DNA of 64,000 nt from the NCBI GenBank assembly GCA_907163375.1, contig CAJQUW010014769.1, positions 558,001-622,000 on the forward strand, given 5' to 3'. Source of the DNA: Prostheceraeus crozeri (taxonomy: Eukaryota; Platyhelminthes; Polycladida; Euryleptidae). This document shows positions 45,241 through 57,190 of this stretch, piece by piece (positions within the stretch are counted from its first letter, which is position 1; the number at the start of each line of letters is the position of its first letter). Below the pieces are notes generated by a model. It made no database searches. It had not been told where the DNA came from and saw only the letters and a program-made list of their open reading frames with translations. Made by a program: the position numbers and the translations under genes.

Positions 45241-45649
45241 GCCCTTAGTAAGTGCATAAGTGAGGTCTCCTAATTTTGCATTATCTTTCATGTAGAAAAT
45301 TCAATGTGTCTTTCATCACTTGATGGAAGCTGATTCTGTCGCCTTCTTCCTGTCAAAGTGATCTGAATGCAAAGGCATAGAGACGTTTAAAAACATTTAT
45401 CCATTCCGATTTCTGTGCCTACAAAGACCTTCTAGTTGTTTTTTTAGTATTGTCACTTGATAAAATTGTGCATATGTTTTCAGTAAATGGTGGTTAAGTC
45501 ACTTTGACTCGAGTTATGCACAAATTGCCGTAACTTTGAGCAATAGAGTGTTGGTTCTAAACAGTGTCAGAATATTATCATAATTATTTTTTGAATATAT
45601 AATTGTATGAAAAGCAACATATATGGCTAAAATTAAGAAAATAAGTGAC

Positions 45650-45865
45650 AGTTTCCTTGGATAATTTTACTTCGCATTTGACAATCGTATGTAGCGTGCT
45701 TCCATGACTTCATGTCTAATGGCGAATTCGTTATCCCGCATCGGTTGAAAACATTGTCTCTTTGTATGTGAAAGAAAATATTTTTCTAAACAAGTGTACG
45801 GATGTATTTTCTCCCTTCGATATTGCAATTTATTCATACTTCAATGAAAAATTGTGTAAAGAATA
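45650..45865 (+). repeat. Direct duplication, first copy (216 bp)
   Basis: From AGTTTCCTTGGATAAT to AAATTGTGTAAAGAATA, repeated at 46123-46338 with an offset of 473 bp and about 90% identity by eye. Non-coding. Confidence 0.85.
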
Positions 45866-46122
45866 TACCTCAGCAAGATATGTTCGGAGTCTGATGCATG
45901 GTATAATGGTGCACTATTTTTCCAAATTGCAATTTGCATTCGAATGATATTGACGAGTCGATTCCTGTAATTGATTAAGTTTCATTACCAAAACTTCCAT
46001 TTTGCTTATCAGTATGAGCGTAATTGGTATTTCGAGATACCGGGATAGTTCCATCATCCTGTGATTGAGCACAATGCCGAACATACATGCCGCTATACTT
46101 CTTATTATCGATTTTTATAAGA

Positions 46123-46338
46123 AGTTTCCTTGGATAATTTCACTTTGCACTTGACAATCGTATGTAGCGTGCTTCAATGACTTTATGTCTAATGGAGAAT
46201 CCGTTATCCCGCATCGGGTAAAAACATTATCTCTTTGCATTTGAGAGAAAATATTTTGCTAAGCAAGTGTAAGGATGTATTTTCTCCCTTCGATATTGCA
46301 ATTTATTCATACTTCAATGAAAAATTGTGTAAAGAATA
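46123..46338 (+). repeat. Direct duplication, second copy
   Basis: The counterpart of 45650-45865, same orientation. The 257 bp between the copies is unique, so the duplicated unit may once have been longer or arisen by insertion. Confidence 0.85.
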
Positions 46339-46583
46339 GGCGAATTTCTACATGGGCGGAGTGCCTCTGTATCCTTGCCAATCAAAAATCGTCAATGTTT
46401 GATGATAGCCATAATTTCGAAGCATAACCTCGAAACGATGGATCATTGTGGATGTCAACGTGCACCTTTTTCCGTGCACGTACAGATTACACGCTTTATC
46501 GTACACGTACAGACTGCTCATTTCTTCCTCTTCGTGTGATTGTTTGTTGAAAATAGAAATATCTTTTGAAGGAAATTGAATTT

Positions 46584-46937
46584 CTATTGTACAATAACAA
46601 GTGTTTTTGATCCGGATAGATCATTGACATGTCCATGTGCTACACCAAGCTTATTGAATGGAGATGGAAAACTAACTCTAAACTGTATGGATGCATGTGT
46701 TTCTGCCTGTAGTTGAACTCTGAAATACATTATGTCTTGAGGAGTTGGTAGGCATACATTATTGGGATCCCTTGCAGGCATGAGAACTCTTTTGGTCACT
46801 GTGGCCCAAATGTATAAGCATATTTGACGACATTGTGGAATATTCGTCTTATGCGCTTTTTGGAGCATTTTTCCGAGATTAGCTAGTATACAGTGCATAC
46901 GGTATATATAGGCATATGTAGATATCTTTGTCATCAC
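46584..46937 (-). CDS. Unassigned open frame (117 residues), may be chance
   Basis: The second half (TKRVLMPARDPNNVCLPTPQ onward) has protein-like composition with few rare residues, but I recognise no domain. No clear splice sites or neighbouring exons. Listed only because it is the longest unexplained frame in this interval. Confidence 0.15.
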   Translation of the reverse strand: MMTKISTYAYIYRMHCILANLGKMLQKAHKTNIPQCRQICLYIWATVTKRVLMPARDPNNVCLPTPQDIMYFRVQLQAETHASIQFRVSFPSPFNKLGVAHGHVNDLSGSKTLVIVQ

Positions 46938-48345
46938 TCATCAACTGTAAACTTGTGTTGCCTCGTCCGACCTCACTCCGTTCCTCGAAAATAGCTTTCA
47001 AGTCAGTCACTTATCCTATTATGTGAGCAAATTCTCTTTTTACTTCTTCTCCTTCTTATCAAATTTTATGAAATAATCTAACTGACGAAATGGTTTAAAA
47101 GCAAAAAAGCATACTATACCAACTTAACTATCAAAAAGAAGAACTGATGGAAGGCTTGCTATGGATGCGTATATAACAGTTGAACTCATATCAGTCAAAG
47201 CCTAATTAGTTGCCCTATGCCCAGGGGTGTAGTGGAGGGGTAACACGGTATAACGCCGTTATACTTCCTAAGATTCTGGCCGAATCAGCGTTATACTTCC
47301 TAAGGTCATCAAATTAACGCAGTATAACGCTGTCTTCTCAGACAATTCCATTGATTAATTCCAGGGATTTCCTGGAATGTAATTTCCAGGGATTTTAGAG
47401 CAGGGATGACGTATAATCAAATATCTAATGCTAATGCGTTGAACAGGCATGTGTTAAGTCAAATCACATATTTTGTTTGATGCATCTCGAGATCATTTAC
47501 TCATTCAATCGCCGATCGTCCTAACGTGTGCACGTCGACTTGGTTTTTATTTTCGAATCTTCGAAGTTCTACCGGTGGTGCTGTACGATATCTGCTATCA
47601 TCATAGCCTGCGGGCTGCGACCTACGTTGGATACACGCCATTCTATCATTCTATCAATAAAGGTAAGTTGAGTTAAGCGAACATTTGGCCTATCTTAAGC
47701 ACCTGTCTTAATTTCTTGTAGCCTAATTGTATGTCAAAGACAATTTTTTTAAATATTTTTTAAACTTCACGCATTTGCTTGTTTATTACTTTTTAGATAC
47801 TTTTTAGTTACGCTTATTCTTAACACTCTACCTGTACGAGCATAAGAGAATAGAAAAATGAAAATTGGTATTATAGGCCTATAGGCTTTGATATTTAAAC
47901 ATTCATATGTGTTTTCATAAAGTTGAATCACAATCCTATTTGTTACTGTCACTAACTTTTCATAGCCTTTATTGACATGTTTTTACTTTAATGAAATATT
48001 TTGTAGACTTCATTTATCAAATAATATGTGATAAGATCATTTATGCATTTTATGAAATAATGAATAGAGATTTCAGCTACTTCTAATCCTGGGCTCATCC
48101 CTGGGGGCCACTATGGTCAAATTTTTTCTACATGTAGAATGTCATCACACTGTTTTCTATGCATTTTATGAAATAATGAATAGAGATTAGAATTACATGT
48201 ACATGTAGATCTACATGTAGAATATCATTGTGTTTTCTGTGTATTTCATGAATATGCCTAATGAAATACATGTATCTACAGAAAATGTATCTTATGAAAC
48301 ACATGTGCGTAATATAAAAATAAACTTGCTCATCTTGCTCAACAG

Positions 48346-51002
48346 ATGAAGCGACAACTATCAATTTCAAAAATGTTCTCAGCACCCTCACCGACCAAGA
48401 GATGTAGACCTGCGACTGACAAATCAATAGACTAACCTTTGATTGAGCATGCGGATAAATCTTTAAGCGAAACAGCGAAGGCTATTGAATTTCCGAACAA
48501 TGGTGTCCCTGACAAACTGGATGAAAGTGCAATAAAGGACCCCTCGGTACCTTTGCTATGCCCCTATCTGAAAGAGACCCATCAACCTCTAGTTCAGAGT
48601 GGTCTCAAATTTGGACTGAAAAGCAAATCCAGGAATTTCGCACGAAATATCCTTGGCTTTATTAAAAAAAATCGAAGACTTGGTGAGTTAAAGCAAATCG
48701 AAAATTTAGCAACATTTTAATTTAACCTTCTCTCCATTTTTTCAGGTTGTTCCATGCGTCAGAGAGCCGGATCAATCGGATGCAAAGGCATTCACTTTTT
48801 GTCTCATGAATGGATCAGTGGCTTAGTTTCGTCAGAGGCAGTGGATAGACAACTTGCTTTAAGTGCCATCAGGGGCAAAATAAAGAAGCATGTGAGTCAC
48901 AGGCTCATGAAAAGGCTGCTGAAATTTGCTCGAATAGGCAAAAAGGAGTTATAGAGAAATTTACGTTGGAAGCAAATAAGGAGCAAATCTCATTGACTAG
49001 GCGAATCTTTCAAACTGCCTATTATCCAGCTCAATCAAACAGACCATTTTCTGATGTTGAAGGTTTGATACAGCTTCAGAAGTTGAATGGTTTAGATATC
49101 GGAGTAACTCTCCATTCCCGATATATACTCAGATAGTAGATCACATCACAACAGAAATGAAGCAAAAGCTATGTAGTGATGTCGTTGAGAATGAGTCCAA
49201 ATTTGCAATTTTAATCGACGAATCAACTACAAATGGGATTGACTCAGCTCTAGCGATTTTCATCCGTGCATCCTTTGCTAATCAGGAGCCAGAATTTGCG
49301 TTTTTAGGATTGTTGAAGCCATCTTCTCAGACTGCTGAGTATATAACGAAATCGCTGGTAAATTTTCTAAAAACATATCTTTCTGAAACCACTCTTCAAA
49401 ATAATTGGATTGGATTTGTTTGCGATGGGGCTAGTGTAATGCTCGGATCAAAGTCAGGTGTAGCATCAAGACTTCTCCAAGACTACCCACTTTTATTTGT
49501 TTGGCATTGTCTGAATCATCGCCTAGAATTGGCTGTGGGAGATGCTGCTGACTCAGTGACTTGTCTCAATCATTTCAAGATCTTTGTGGATACGCTATAC
49601 GCTCTGTACAGTCAGTCGCCGAAAAATCGCCAGCAGCTTGGGGATTGCTGTCAGGAACTTGAGAGCCAATTCGTCAAAATTGGCAGAGTGTTGAGTATTC
49701 GTTGGGTCGCGAGCTCGTTTCGGACTGTGCGGGCTATATGGAAGACATATTCAGCGCTACACATGCATTTCAAACAGGCTGCAGAAGATAGAAGAGATGG
49801 AAAGGAGTGAAGCAAATTTCAAGGATTAATGAAGAAGTTAGAGAATCCAAGCTTCTTGAAGGACCTCGGACTTATGTACGACGTGCTGAACGAATTGTCG
49901 TACCTTTCATTGGAGTTGCAGAAGGATTCCATGAATATCCCAAAGGTTGAGGTGGAAATCAAAAGAACAATCCGTGTACTGCAATCAATGAAAAATTGGC
50001 ATTTGTCGTAGATTTACTGCATTTTTGTACATGACGTGTCCACTCTAATTGCGAATGTGTAATTGTTTTGTCATTGCATACTACGACTTACAATGATTTC
50101 TTTTGTTTTCACCGGCGAAATGCTTGCCACAGCCTTACAAAGTTCTGATCACATGGTGTTCATGTCGGTCAAACTGAAACCGGTCTTGAAAGGACAGTCC
50201 ATTTATGACCAGAAAAATCAATTTCTCCAATCTCTTGTTGACAATCTATCATCACGGACGACGGCAGGAATCTTCGGAAACTCAGAAGTCGTTGAAGACA
50301 TGAAAATCCTCGACTCAAAAACGTGGCCATTCGATGTCGACATTCGCATGGAGAAGCAGAAGTAAGTAAAAATTGTGCTGATTATATAAACAAAGACAGT
50401 CAATAGTATTAAACAAGGCCTATATTATCAATCGTCTTTAATTATGAATTTAATTATGAAAGATGCGGTTTGATTAGATAGAAAATTATGGTAGCCTATT
50501 AGCAATGTGTATGCTTCCTATTATTACATTCCACACCGTATAGGCTAGCATGCATACTTTAGTGCATACTTTAGTGACAATGCAATTTTCGATGCCTGAT
50601 ATAGGCCTACTATTGTAACCATTAAACTACATGTGCTACCTTAATATTGAAATCTGGATGAAAGAGAGATCAAAATGAACTAATTTTGCGTTTTAGATAA
50701 AGAGGTTGTGCCAGAAATTTCGAGTGGATTCTAGTTCATCAATTACGGGAATGAGAGCGCTGATAGATGGCGAGTCGGAACCGGAGCAATTGCGCGATCT
50801 CACAACAGCAATTAAGACAACTCCCTGCAGTACGGCTGTTTGTGAGAGAGGTTTCAGTAAAATAAACATAATCTGCACAGATCTGCGAACAGCCCTCACA
50901 ATGGATCACTTATCAACTTTATTGTTCATATCCATCAACGGACCTCCCATTGATCTCTTTTCCCCCCGAACCCTATGTCATTTCCTGGCTGAAGCGGCAT
51001 AG
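48346..51002 (+). pseudogene. hAT transposase (ZMYM/KIAA1586-like), intron-bearing, decayed
   Basis: The start MKRQLSISKMFSAPSPTKR at ATG 48346 follows an acceptor-like CTCAACAG. One in-frame stop (TAA at 48433) interrupts an otherwise open frame. A 63-bp intron 48683-48745 (GTGAGT...TTTTTTCAG) joins RRLG to CSMRQ in phase 1. A frame change near 48950 precedes the RNase H-like core: FAILIDESTT, GFVCDGASVMLGSKSG, WHCLNHRLELAVGDA (49157-49810). A TGA at 49808 and later stops follow. At 50706-51002 the hAT dimerisation region reads TTPCSTAVCERGFSKINIIC. A possible second intron (donor GTAAGT at 50362, acceptor TTTTAG at 50696) does not keep frame as read. Host genes of this hAT type exist in animals, but the breaks and enclosing termini make this a dead transposon gene. 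Confidence 0.88.
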
Positions 51003-51401
51003 ATCTGCAGATGACAAAAGATCACGAAAAGTAGGATTGAAACCCAGAACTATTTGTCCTATGTGGAAACTGTTTTAATTGAATCATCAGAATACATATT
51101 TGAATTGAGTGAAACAATTAGCTCATTCTTCGTCAAAAGATGGTAAGCTGCATGTGGCAAACATTTAGTGTAAAAATGTTCATACTTGATGTGCATTATT
51201 GATGAAGATCTTATTCAATTTTAGCATTTTGTCATGAGCATGCATGCTTTCATTATTACTTGGATTCATGTGGAAGTCCTTCAATGATAAAGTAATCGCC
51301 GAAAGGGGATGAGAGCGGTTGAAATTCTGAAAGGGCGATTATGTAGCTCTCGAACAGTCCGTTATGGACTATAGTGGCACGAATATGCGTTTTTCAGCTG
51401 A

Positions 51402-51482
51402 TACACTAAAAGTCAAAAGACTTGTCACCCTTGCGCATTAGTTAACATCGCATTTGCGACAAGTATTTTGGCTTTTAGTGTA
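51402..51482. repeat. 81-bp fold-back MITE inside the hAT element
   Basis: TACACTAAAAG...CTTTTAGTGTA: 25-bp arms with two mismatches, near the right end of the hAT. The terminal TA may be its target duplication. Confidence 0.75.
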
Positions 51483-51585
51483 TATACATGTCAAATTTAG
51501 CGTTATAATTCCCAAAATTCAGCTGAATTTTTAGCTCTTAGCGTTATACTTCCTAAGAATTTACGACTACACCCCTGCCTATGCC

Positions 51586-52369
51586 TGTTCACATAATCTA
51601 TACCGCAGCAAGCAAACTAGGTCTATATGTTAAAATGATTAAAGTTCACTATCTACTAAAATACAAAAAGCTGCATAAATTACATAAATCAAAATACGGA
51701 GGCATGCTGCGGTATCAAGATAGGTCAATAATCAACAGCTGATTATGAATATTTACTGGCCTTTGTCTCACAGAATTTCGTATTTTGTGGTGGCTTATCG
51801 TATTGACGTTGGTGTGCCTTATATTTTGCATAGATATGCATTTTATCACTGATTTCATGGCAGTCGTGCAGAGCAATCGGAATAAGAGGAAACGCAAGCA
51901 ATTTTCGTAGAAGTTAATCAGAAGAAAGACGAACGTAAGGAAGGCAATTGATGAGTTAAAAAACAACATGTAGGCTACTTCTGATATAAATGCAATTGCT
52001 TTAAAGAAACTATAAAGTTCGGAATTTGCATGTGCCAACAGCATGCATATTGTGCGTGCTTATGTATGATGCCTGTAAAGTGCCCTAAGTTTTCAGAAAT
52101 TCCATCATAATATGTATGGTAGCATTTCTGTACGTACGGGTCGACAATTTCCTGAAGTGCTTGTTTGAGGAACTGAGGCATTGGAACAATAGGCCTACGT
52201 TTAATAAAATGGAACTTCTTTCTTGAACCTCGATTTTTGAAAATAGCCAGTTGACACAAATTTTCAAATATCCATGCAATTCCTCTGATAAGCACTGCAG
52301 CAGAGTTTAAACATTAATTCTATAAAGAAATTTGGGCTCTATTTTTACAATTTATTGGGTAGACGAAAA
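51586..52369. other. Non-coding spacer
   Basis: Short minus-strand frames at 51715-52295 overlap one another and show no recognisable motif. No repeat ends found. Confidence 0.4.
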
Positions 52370-53572
52370 GTGCTTTGGTCAATACATAGATTAAGCTTCT
52401 CTAATTTTCGTGTCTTTTTGAGCAGATCTATTTGCAATATTTATTTATTTTACACAAATAGGAATTTCAATGCGGAGGCCGGAAAAGAGATCTTCCGGAT
52501 CGCAAGACGATACAGTTGTTCAAATTTTCTAAAATAATTAGCATTTAAGTCGCACATGACCGGCCAACAGAATGTAATGTGACACAAGACAAGACTCACA
52601 AAGGCCTTCCAAATGACATCTCCATTATTGCCATTACCACGTAAACGCTTTACAAAGGACATGGCACGGCAGCATTTGTTATAGAGATGCTAAAATTGAT
52701 TGTCCCATCGCAGATCGGAAGAAAAATGAACACCCAAAATCATCAGAGTCAACTTCATTAATCAACTCGTCATTAATACAAACATTTAGAGTGGGAAAAT
52801 CAATGCTGCTTTTAGACAGCTTCATGCATTTCGTTTTATCTGTGTTAACATACAGACTCTTGTTAGAAGCCCAAGAGCAAAAGACATTTACATTTGTCTG
52901 AAAATCAGCACCGCACCCGTCAAAATGAATCAAAGTAACATCATCGGCGTATGCAATGACTTTTGTTCCCTCAAGAACTGGCAAATCGTCCACAAACAAG
53001 GAAAAAAGCAAAGGTCCTAAAATTGAACCTTGAGGAACTCCACTAGAAATCGAACGCCATGGCGCAATAATTTCATTCGAAACAACGCGCTGCTTGCGAT
53101 TGACCAAGAAGCTTTTGATGCAATTAAGGACGACGGGAGAACAGCAAAAGTTATCACGAAGGCTTTCCATAAGTTTACAATGACTAATTTTGTCGAAAGC
53201 TTTTCTGAAATCGACAGCAAGGAGAGAAACTGAGCAGTGAGAATTCGAAGTGACATGCTGTAAGATGGAAAGACGGATGGCAAGTAAGGCATTAGTACAG
53301 CCACCAAAACCATACGGCAAAAATCCGAACTGTCTAGGATGGCTTCTTTAGCACAACGATGGCAAAATGACCAAATCTCTGAATAATCTTTCAAGAACTT
53401 TGCTTAGAAAGGGAAGAATAGAAATTGGCCCAAAAGTCTGAGCTACTTTTCTTACGAAGTGGGAGAATATTAGCGCATTTCCAAATGTCAGGGAATATCC
53501 CGGACTTAGACATCTAGTAAAAAGGATGCTGAGAGGAAAAGCAACAAAATCAGCGACAGAACGGAAAAACAC
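52370..53572 (-). mobile_element. LINE reverse transcriptase fragment (LINE D)
   Basis: Minus strand: FGPISILPFLSKVLERL (53348-53572), AVDFRKAFDKISH, SSGVPQGSILGPLLFSLFVDDLP, IAYADDVTLIHF with the catalytic YADD, then LYVNTDKTKCMKLS. A frame change near 52740 leads to LGVHFSSDLRWDNQF and, after one stop, to MSFVKRLRGNGNNGDVIWKAF, the thumb. Both ends are missing. The motif spelling fits the CR1/Jockey group. Non-functional. Confidence 0.85.
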
Positions 53573-54820
53573 ACCTGGAACACCATTAGGTCCTCCTAAT
53601 TTTCACAAGTTTCTTTTTGGTGTTTAGATGAATTTTATATCCAATAATTGCTCATTATTTATACAATAATTCTCAGTACCTAACATCCACATTAAGCTAT
53701 AGTGTGGTTCGATTACTGCATGCACTAACTAAATAGGGCTTCTACTTTCTGTATAACAGGTTTCTAGTGCATCAGTTGAATAGAGCATTGTCAAGCGGAG
53801 AAGAATAATTGTTTCGAAGAACCTAACCGGCAATGTCTTAAAATTAAAAACAGTATTTTATTTTATAGTATCGGTTTTTAGATATGTGGCAAAACTGAGC
53901 AATGCAGATTATTCTCTACGAGTAAAAAACAAACTATAAAATAACAATTAAAACAAAAGTAAAACAGCAAGTAAAAAAAGTATAAAACTACTTTTGAAGA
54001 TAGGTTTCACATTTGATAATCAACATGGTTGTAAAATCGCGTTTGTAAATCTTGTTTTCAAACACTTCTCTGTTACTACGTTAGTATTTTTTCTAGCATG
54101 TTTTTCAACACATTGTATAGCATATAATATGTTATGGGCTACTCGATCTATCTGTATAATTGAAGAGTCTTGAGTAAAATAGCTGATAGGCAATTTATCC
54201 TAATGTTTAATTCAAAGGAAGAGCAGTAAAACTTTAATTCTACTGTCTCTCCATGGCCTGCTACAGAGGTGGACGCAAAGACTTCTTTTCAAGGAATTTG
54301 GTAGCTGTCAGCATGTTTGCAATGTAACACGCAACTAAGTCAACTTATGAATGTCATCATCATTACAGGGGCTTTGTTTCACACATCAAAACAACTTTTG
54401 AAATCGGCAAAAGTTGGAGTCGGCAATTAATAAGTTGGTCAGTTGAAAGGAAGTGATGCAAAATACTGTGATAAAAGCATCATAAACAAAAACATGGTTT
54501 TCAAAATCCTAACCACGATAACAAATAGGTTTCGCTTATCTTAAAACGATTAAAAATATTTGAATAAAGAAATAGAATGAACTATAAAAACAAAAAACTT
54601 GAAAAAGCATAATGCACATGAAACATAACATGTCTTTCAAACCCCACATTTGCGAGTCGGAGTCGGAGATATCAAAAGCCAGAGTCCTATGAAAATGATA
54701 AGACACCGAGTCCCTGCTGAGTTTGGCTAATTATTATCGATCCAGTCGTTAATCTTTCCCTACATCATTGTCACATCAATAGAACTTGATCTCAAAATCA
54801 AATCACATTGATTACAAACC
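53573..54820. other. Non-coding stretch
   Basis: AT-rich with no coding frame. Near 54650-54710 GAGTCGGAGTCGGAG words and a CCGAGTCCCTGCTG phrase resemble hAT-type ends, but no pair with a duplication could be set. Confidence 0.35.
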
Positions 54821-55130
54821 GCTCATGCGGAGGTGTTGACTCACGCATCGGAGCAGGGATCGCAATTTTCCGGTTTTTCCGGCTTTTTTGCGAATTTAAT
54901 CTAATGTAAATATTTCAAATTTATACATTCAACCCCTGGTTTTTCCCGATTTTCCGGTTTTTTTTCTTGGGTAAATTGCAATCCCCGCATCGGAGTGTCC
55001 TACGTTTGAATCCTAGATCCGATTTGCCTCAAGGGATGTTCAAAGTCGGCAGCGGACTGTCTAAAAAAACTTGCTAGTTGTCATGAATTCTTAGCTTGTG
55101 TCGTTCTGGCAAAAGCGTGTTACAAAATCC
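54821..55130 (+). mobile_element. tRNA-derived SINE interrupted by a mini-hAT
   Basis: Without the insertion the head reads GTTGACTCACGCATCGGAG-TGTCC-TACGTTTGAATCC, with a good B-box (GTTTGAATCC at about 55005). A body of about 120 bp follows. Ends and target duplication are not clear. Confidence 0.5.
54854..54987. mobile_element. 134-bp hAT MITE, TSD CATCGGAG
   Basis: Starts CAGGGATCGCAATTTTCCGG and ends AATTGCAATCCCCG, flanked exactly by CATCGGAG at 54846-54853 and 54988-54995. CCGGTTTTTCC words lie just inside both ends. The terminus AGGGATTGCAA is shared with the element at 32599. Confidence 0.88.
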
Positions 55131-55777
55131 AAATTGTTTTCTCCTCATAATCTATTGACGATCCTACTTTCTTCGTTTACGCATTCTTCTCTGAAATATA
55201 CGCTGCATCTGCTACAGCTTTCCGTTTTCTTGATGACACCGTGAAGAAGGCATCGATTATAAAGTGTCAAGTGTAAGCACTCTTGCAAGTCTCCCGTTAA
55301 TTATCTGAGTTTTCTACCGTAAAAGTGTCAGTAGCAATTTGTCATCGAGCGGCAGCAACTTTTTTAATGTGAAATATTCACGTCCGGATTGCAGTCAACT
55401 CTTAGGGATGTAAAAAGCTATCATCCATATGCAAAAAAATCATCTCAAAAAGTAAATAGATATCTGTGTCACGCATTTGCGAATCTAGCGTAGTGGCTTA
55501 CAGAAGAGGAACTCTTCTTTAAAATCTGAATCACATATGTACTATATCTCACGAATGCGATCTTGAGCGACCGAAGACACGTTTGCACTTTCATCGATTT
55601 GTAAAGAAAAGCATGGGGACTCATGAACCTCAAGTATCTGTGACAGAATGTCATTTGACATATCAAAAATACGTCTCTGGATGTATTATTAATAATAAAT
55701 AATAATGATATGCTGTATAACCTAATGTAAAAACTCATGTAAAGTCAAGAATAAAGAATCGAATAAGTTAAAAGATA
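55131..55777. other. Non-coding spacer
   Basis: No coding or repeat structure recognised. Confidence 0.35.
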
Positions 55778-56033
55778 ATTAAATTGAAGTACATAAGAGA
55801 AGGTAACGGAAAGAAAATGATGAAGAAGGAGGAAAAGAAGGAAAAAACTAAAAATAAGAATATAAAATTATAAATAAAGAATTGCGAAGTCATAAAAATC
55901 TCATCACCATTTTGTAATTCACTATTTATGATTTTACGTTCTTATTTTTAATTATTTTTCCTTCTTTTCATCCTTCTTCCTCATTTCCTTTCAACTACTC
56001 TCATGTTACTTTTCTTATGTACTTCAATTTAAT
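55778..56033. repeat. Fold-back MITE, ~110-bp purine/pyrimidine arms
   Basis: The left arm from ATTAAATTGAAGTACATAAG and the right arm ending CTTATGTACTTCAATTTAAT are reverse complements with scattered mismatches. The left strand is A/G-rich (GAAGAAGGAGGAAAAG), the right T/C-rich. The loop is about 30 bp, so the transcript would form one long hairpin. Confidence 0.82.
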
Positions 56034-57190
56034 ATGCTATATTTCGAAATGACACACGCATAACGATTACAAATATTCAAGGTAGAGGATAAGAAGTCAA
56101 TAAGAAGTAATGTCACTATGAACCATTCGATAGATGACTTTCTTTCCGTTGGTCGCATTGATGGTCGTTCTCTGCAGTCGATGCAGCGTCTGACGTTCCT
56201 GCTATGTGTTGTTTACGGTGGTAGAAGTCCATGAAGCACGTGCCCCCGGTGCTGCAGAAATTTGTTTAACAGTCTTTTCTCACTTTCTCAACTATTACAC
56301 TTGAGCTCGCCGTTTTGCTGTAGCCGTATACCTGACTCCTCGCTTCAGGTATTGTTCTATCCGTCTCCCTTGGTTCGCGTTAAAAAGCATAAAAAATCTT
56401 GTTGATAATCATTGTTGTGTACATCTGATGGAGTGTATGTTGCTTAGCTCCTCTACTTTTCACTATCTTCATTGCGCATATGCTCCTATTGCGTATTTTT
56501 CAATATACTGCTTACGTGGTCATCCATATGCAGTTTTTGTGTGAAGGTGGCACCGATGATTGTGATTTCTGTTGTTCTTCTAATGTTAAGAAGAAGTGGC
56601 GGCTACGTTTTGGCTCTGGGTCTTCGAAAGATTATTTCTTGTGATTTTGTTTCATTGAGGTTGAGGTTTTTATTTAGTGTCCACTCCGTTAGTGTCATAA
56701 CTCGATTGTAGTTGTTTCGAAATTCTCCGGCAGTACAATCAGATATGTGTCATCTGCATATTTAATTATGATGCTGCCTGCGATGTTTGGTTTCAGGTCC
56801 GATAGTATAGTGGAGAATGCATTTGGTCCAATTACTGATCCTTGAACCACGCCTGCATTGATGTTTGTTGTATGCCATATTTGCTCATGCATCTTAGTTG
56901 CCTGCTTACGTGACTTGTACAAGCTGTTCCCTTTCATTGCTTGATTTATGAATTTCTTTGTACTAATTGTTTTTGCAAAGTCGTGACAGAACTGGTGTTA
57001 TCGAGATTGGACGGAAATTGCTTGGTTTTTGGTTGTGTGATCATAGGTATAGGGTTAATAAGAGCTAGCTTCCATTGCTCTGAAACAATCCCAGTTTGAA
57101 GTGAAGCATTGAATAGCTTCGTGATCGGTTCGCATAATGTAGTCTGCTGCCAAGCGAAGGGACCATGCTGGTGAATGATCACTGCCGGTA

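Larger units (their letters stand above)
45241..47213. other. Non-coding stretch with a direct duplication
   Basis: The 3' UTR of the rhomboid gene must begin here; no AATAAA is visible close to the stop. A duplication of about 216 bp lies at 45650 and 46123. Confidence 0.45.
47222..51577 (+). mobile_element. hAT transposon (4356 bp), TSD CCTATGCC
   Basis: Starts CAGGGGTGTAGT and ends ACTACACCCCTG, flanked exactly by CCTATGCC at 47214-47221 and 51578-51585. The word CGTTATACTTCCTAAG occurs near both ends in the same orientation (twice at about 47250-47305, and near 51542 with a variant at about 51502). It carries its own decayed transposase and an 81-bp fold-back insertion at 51402-51482. 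Confidence 0.95.
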
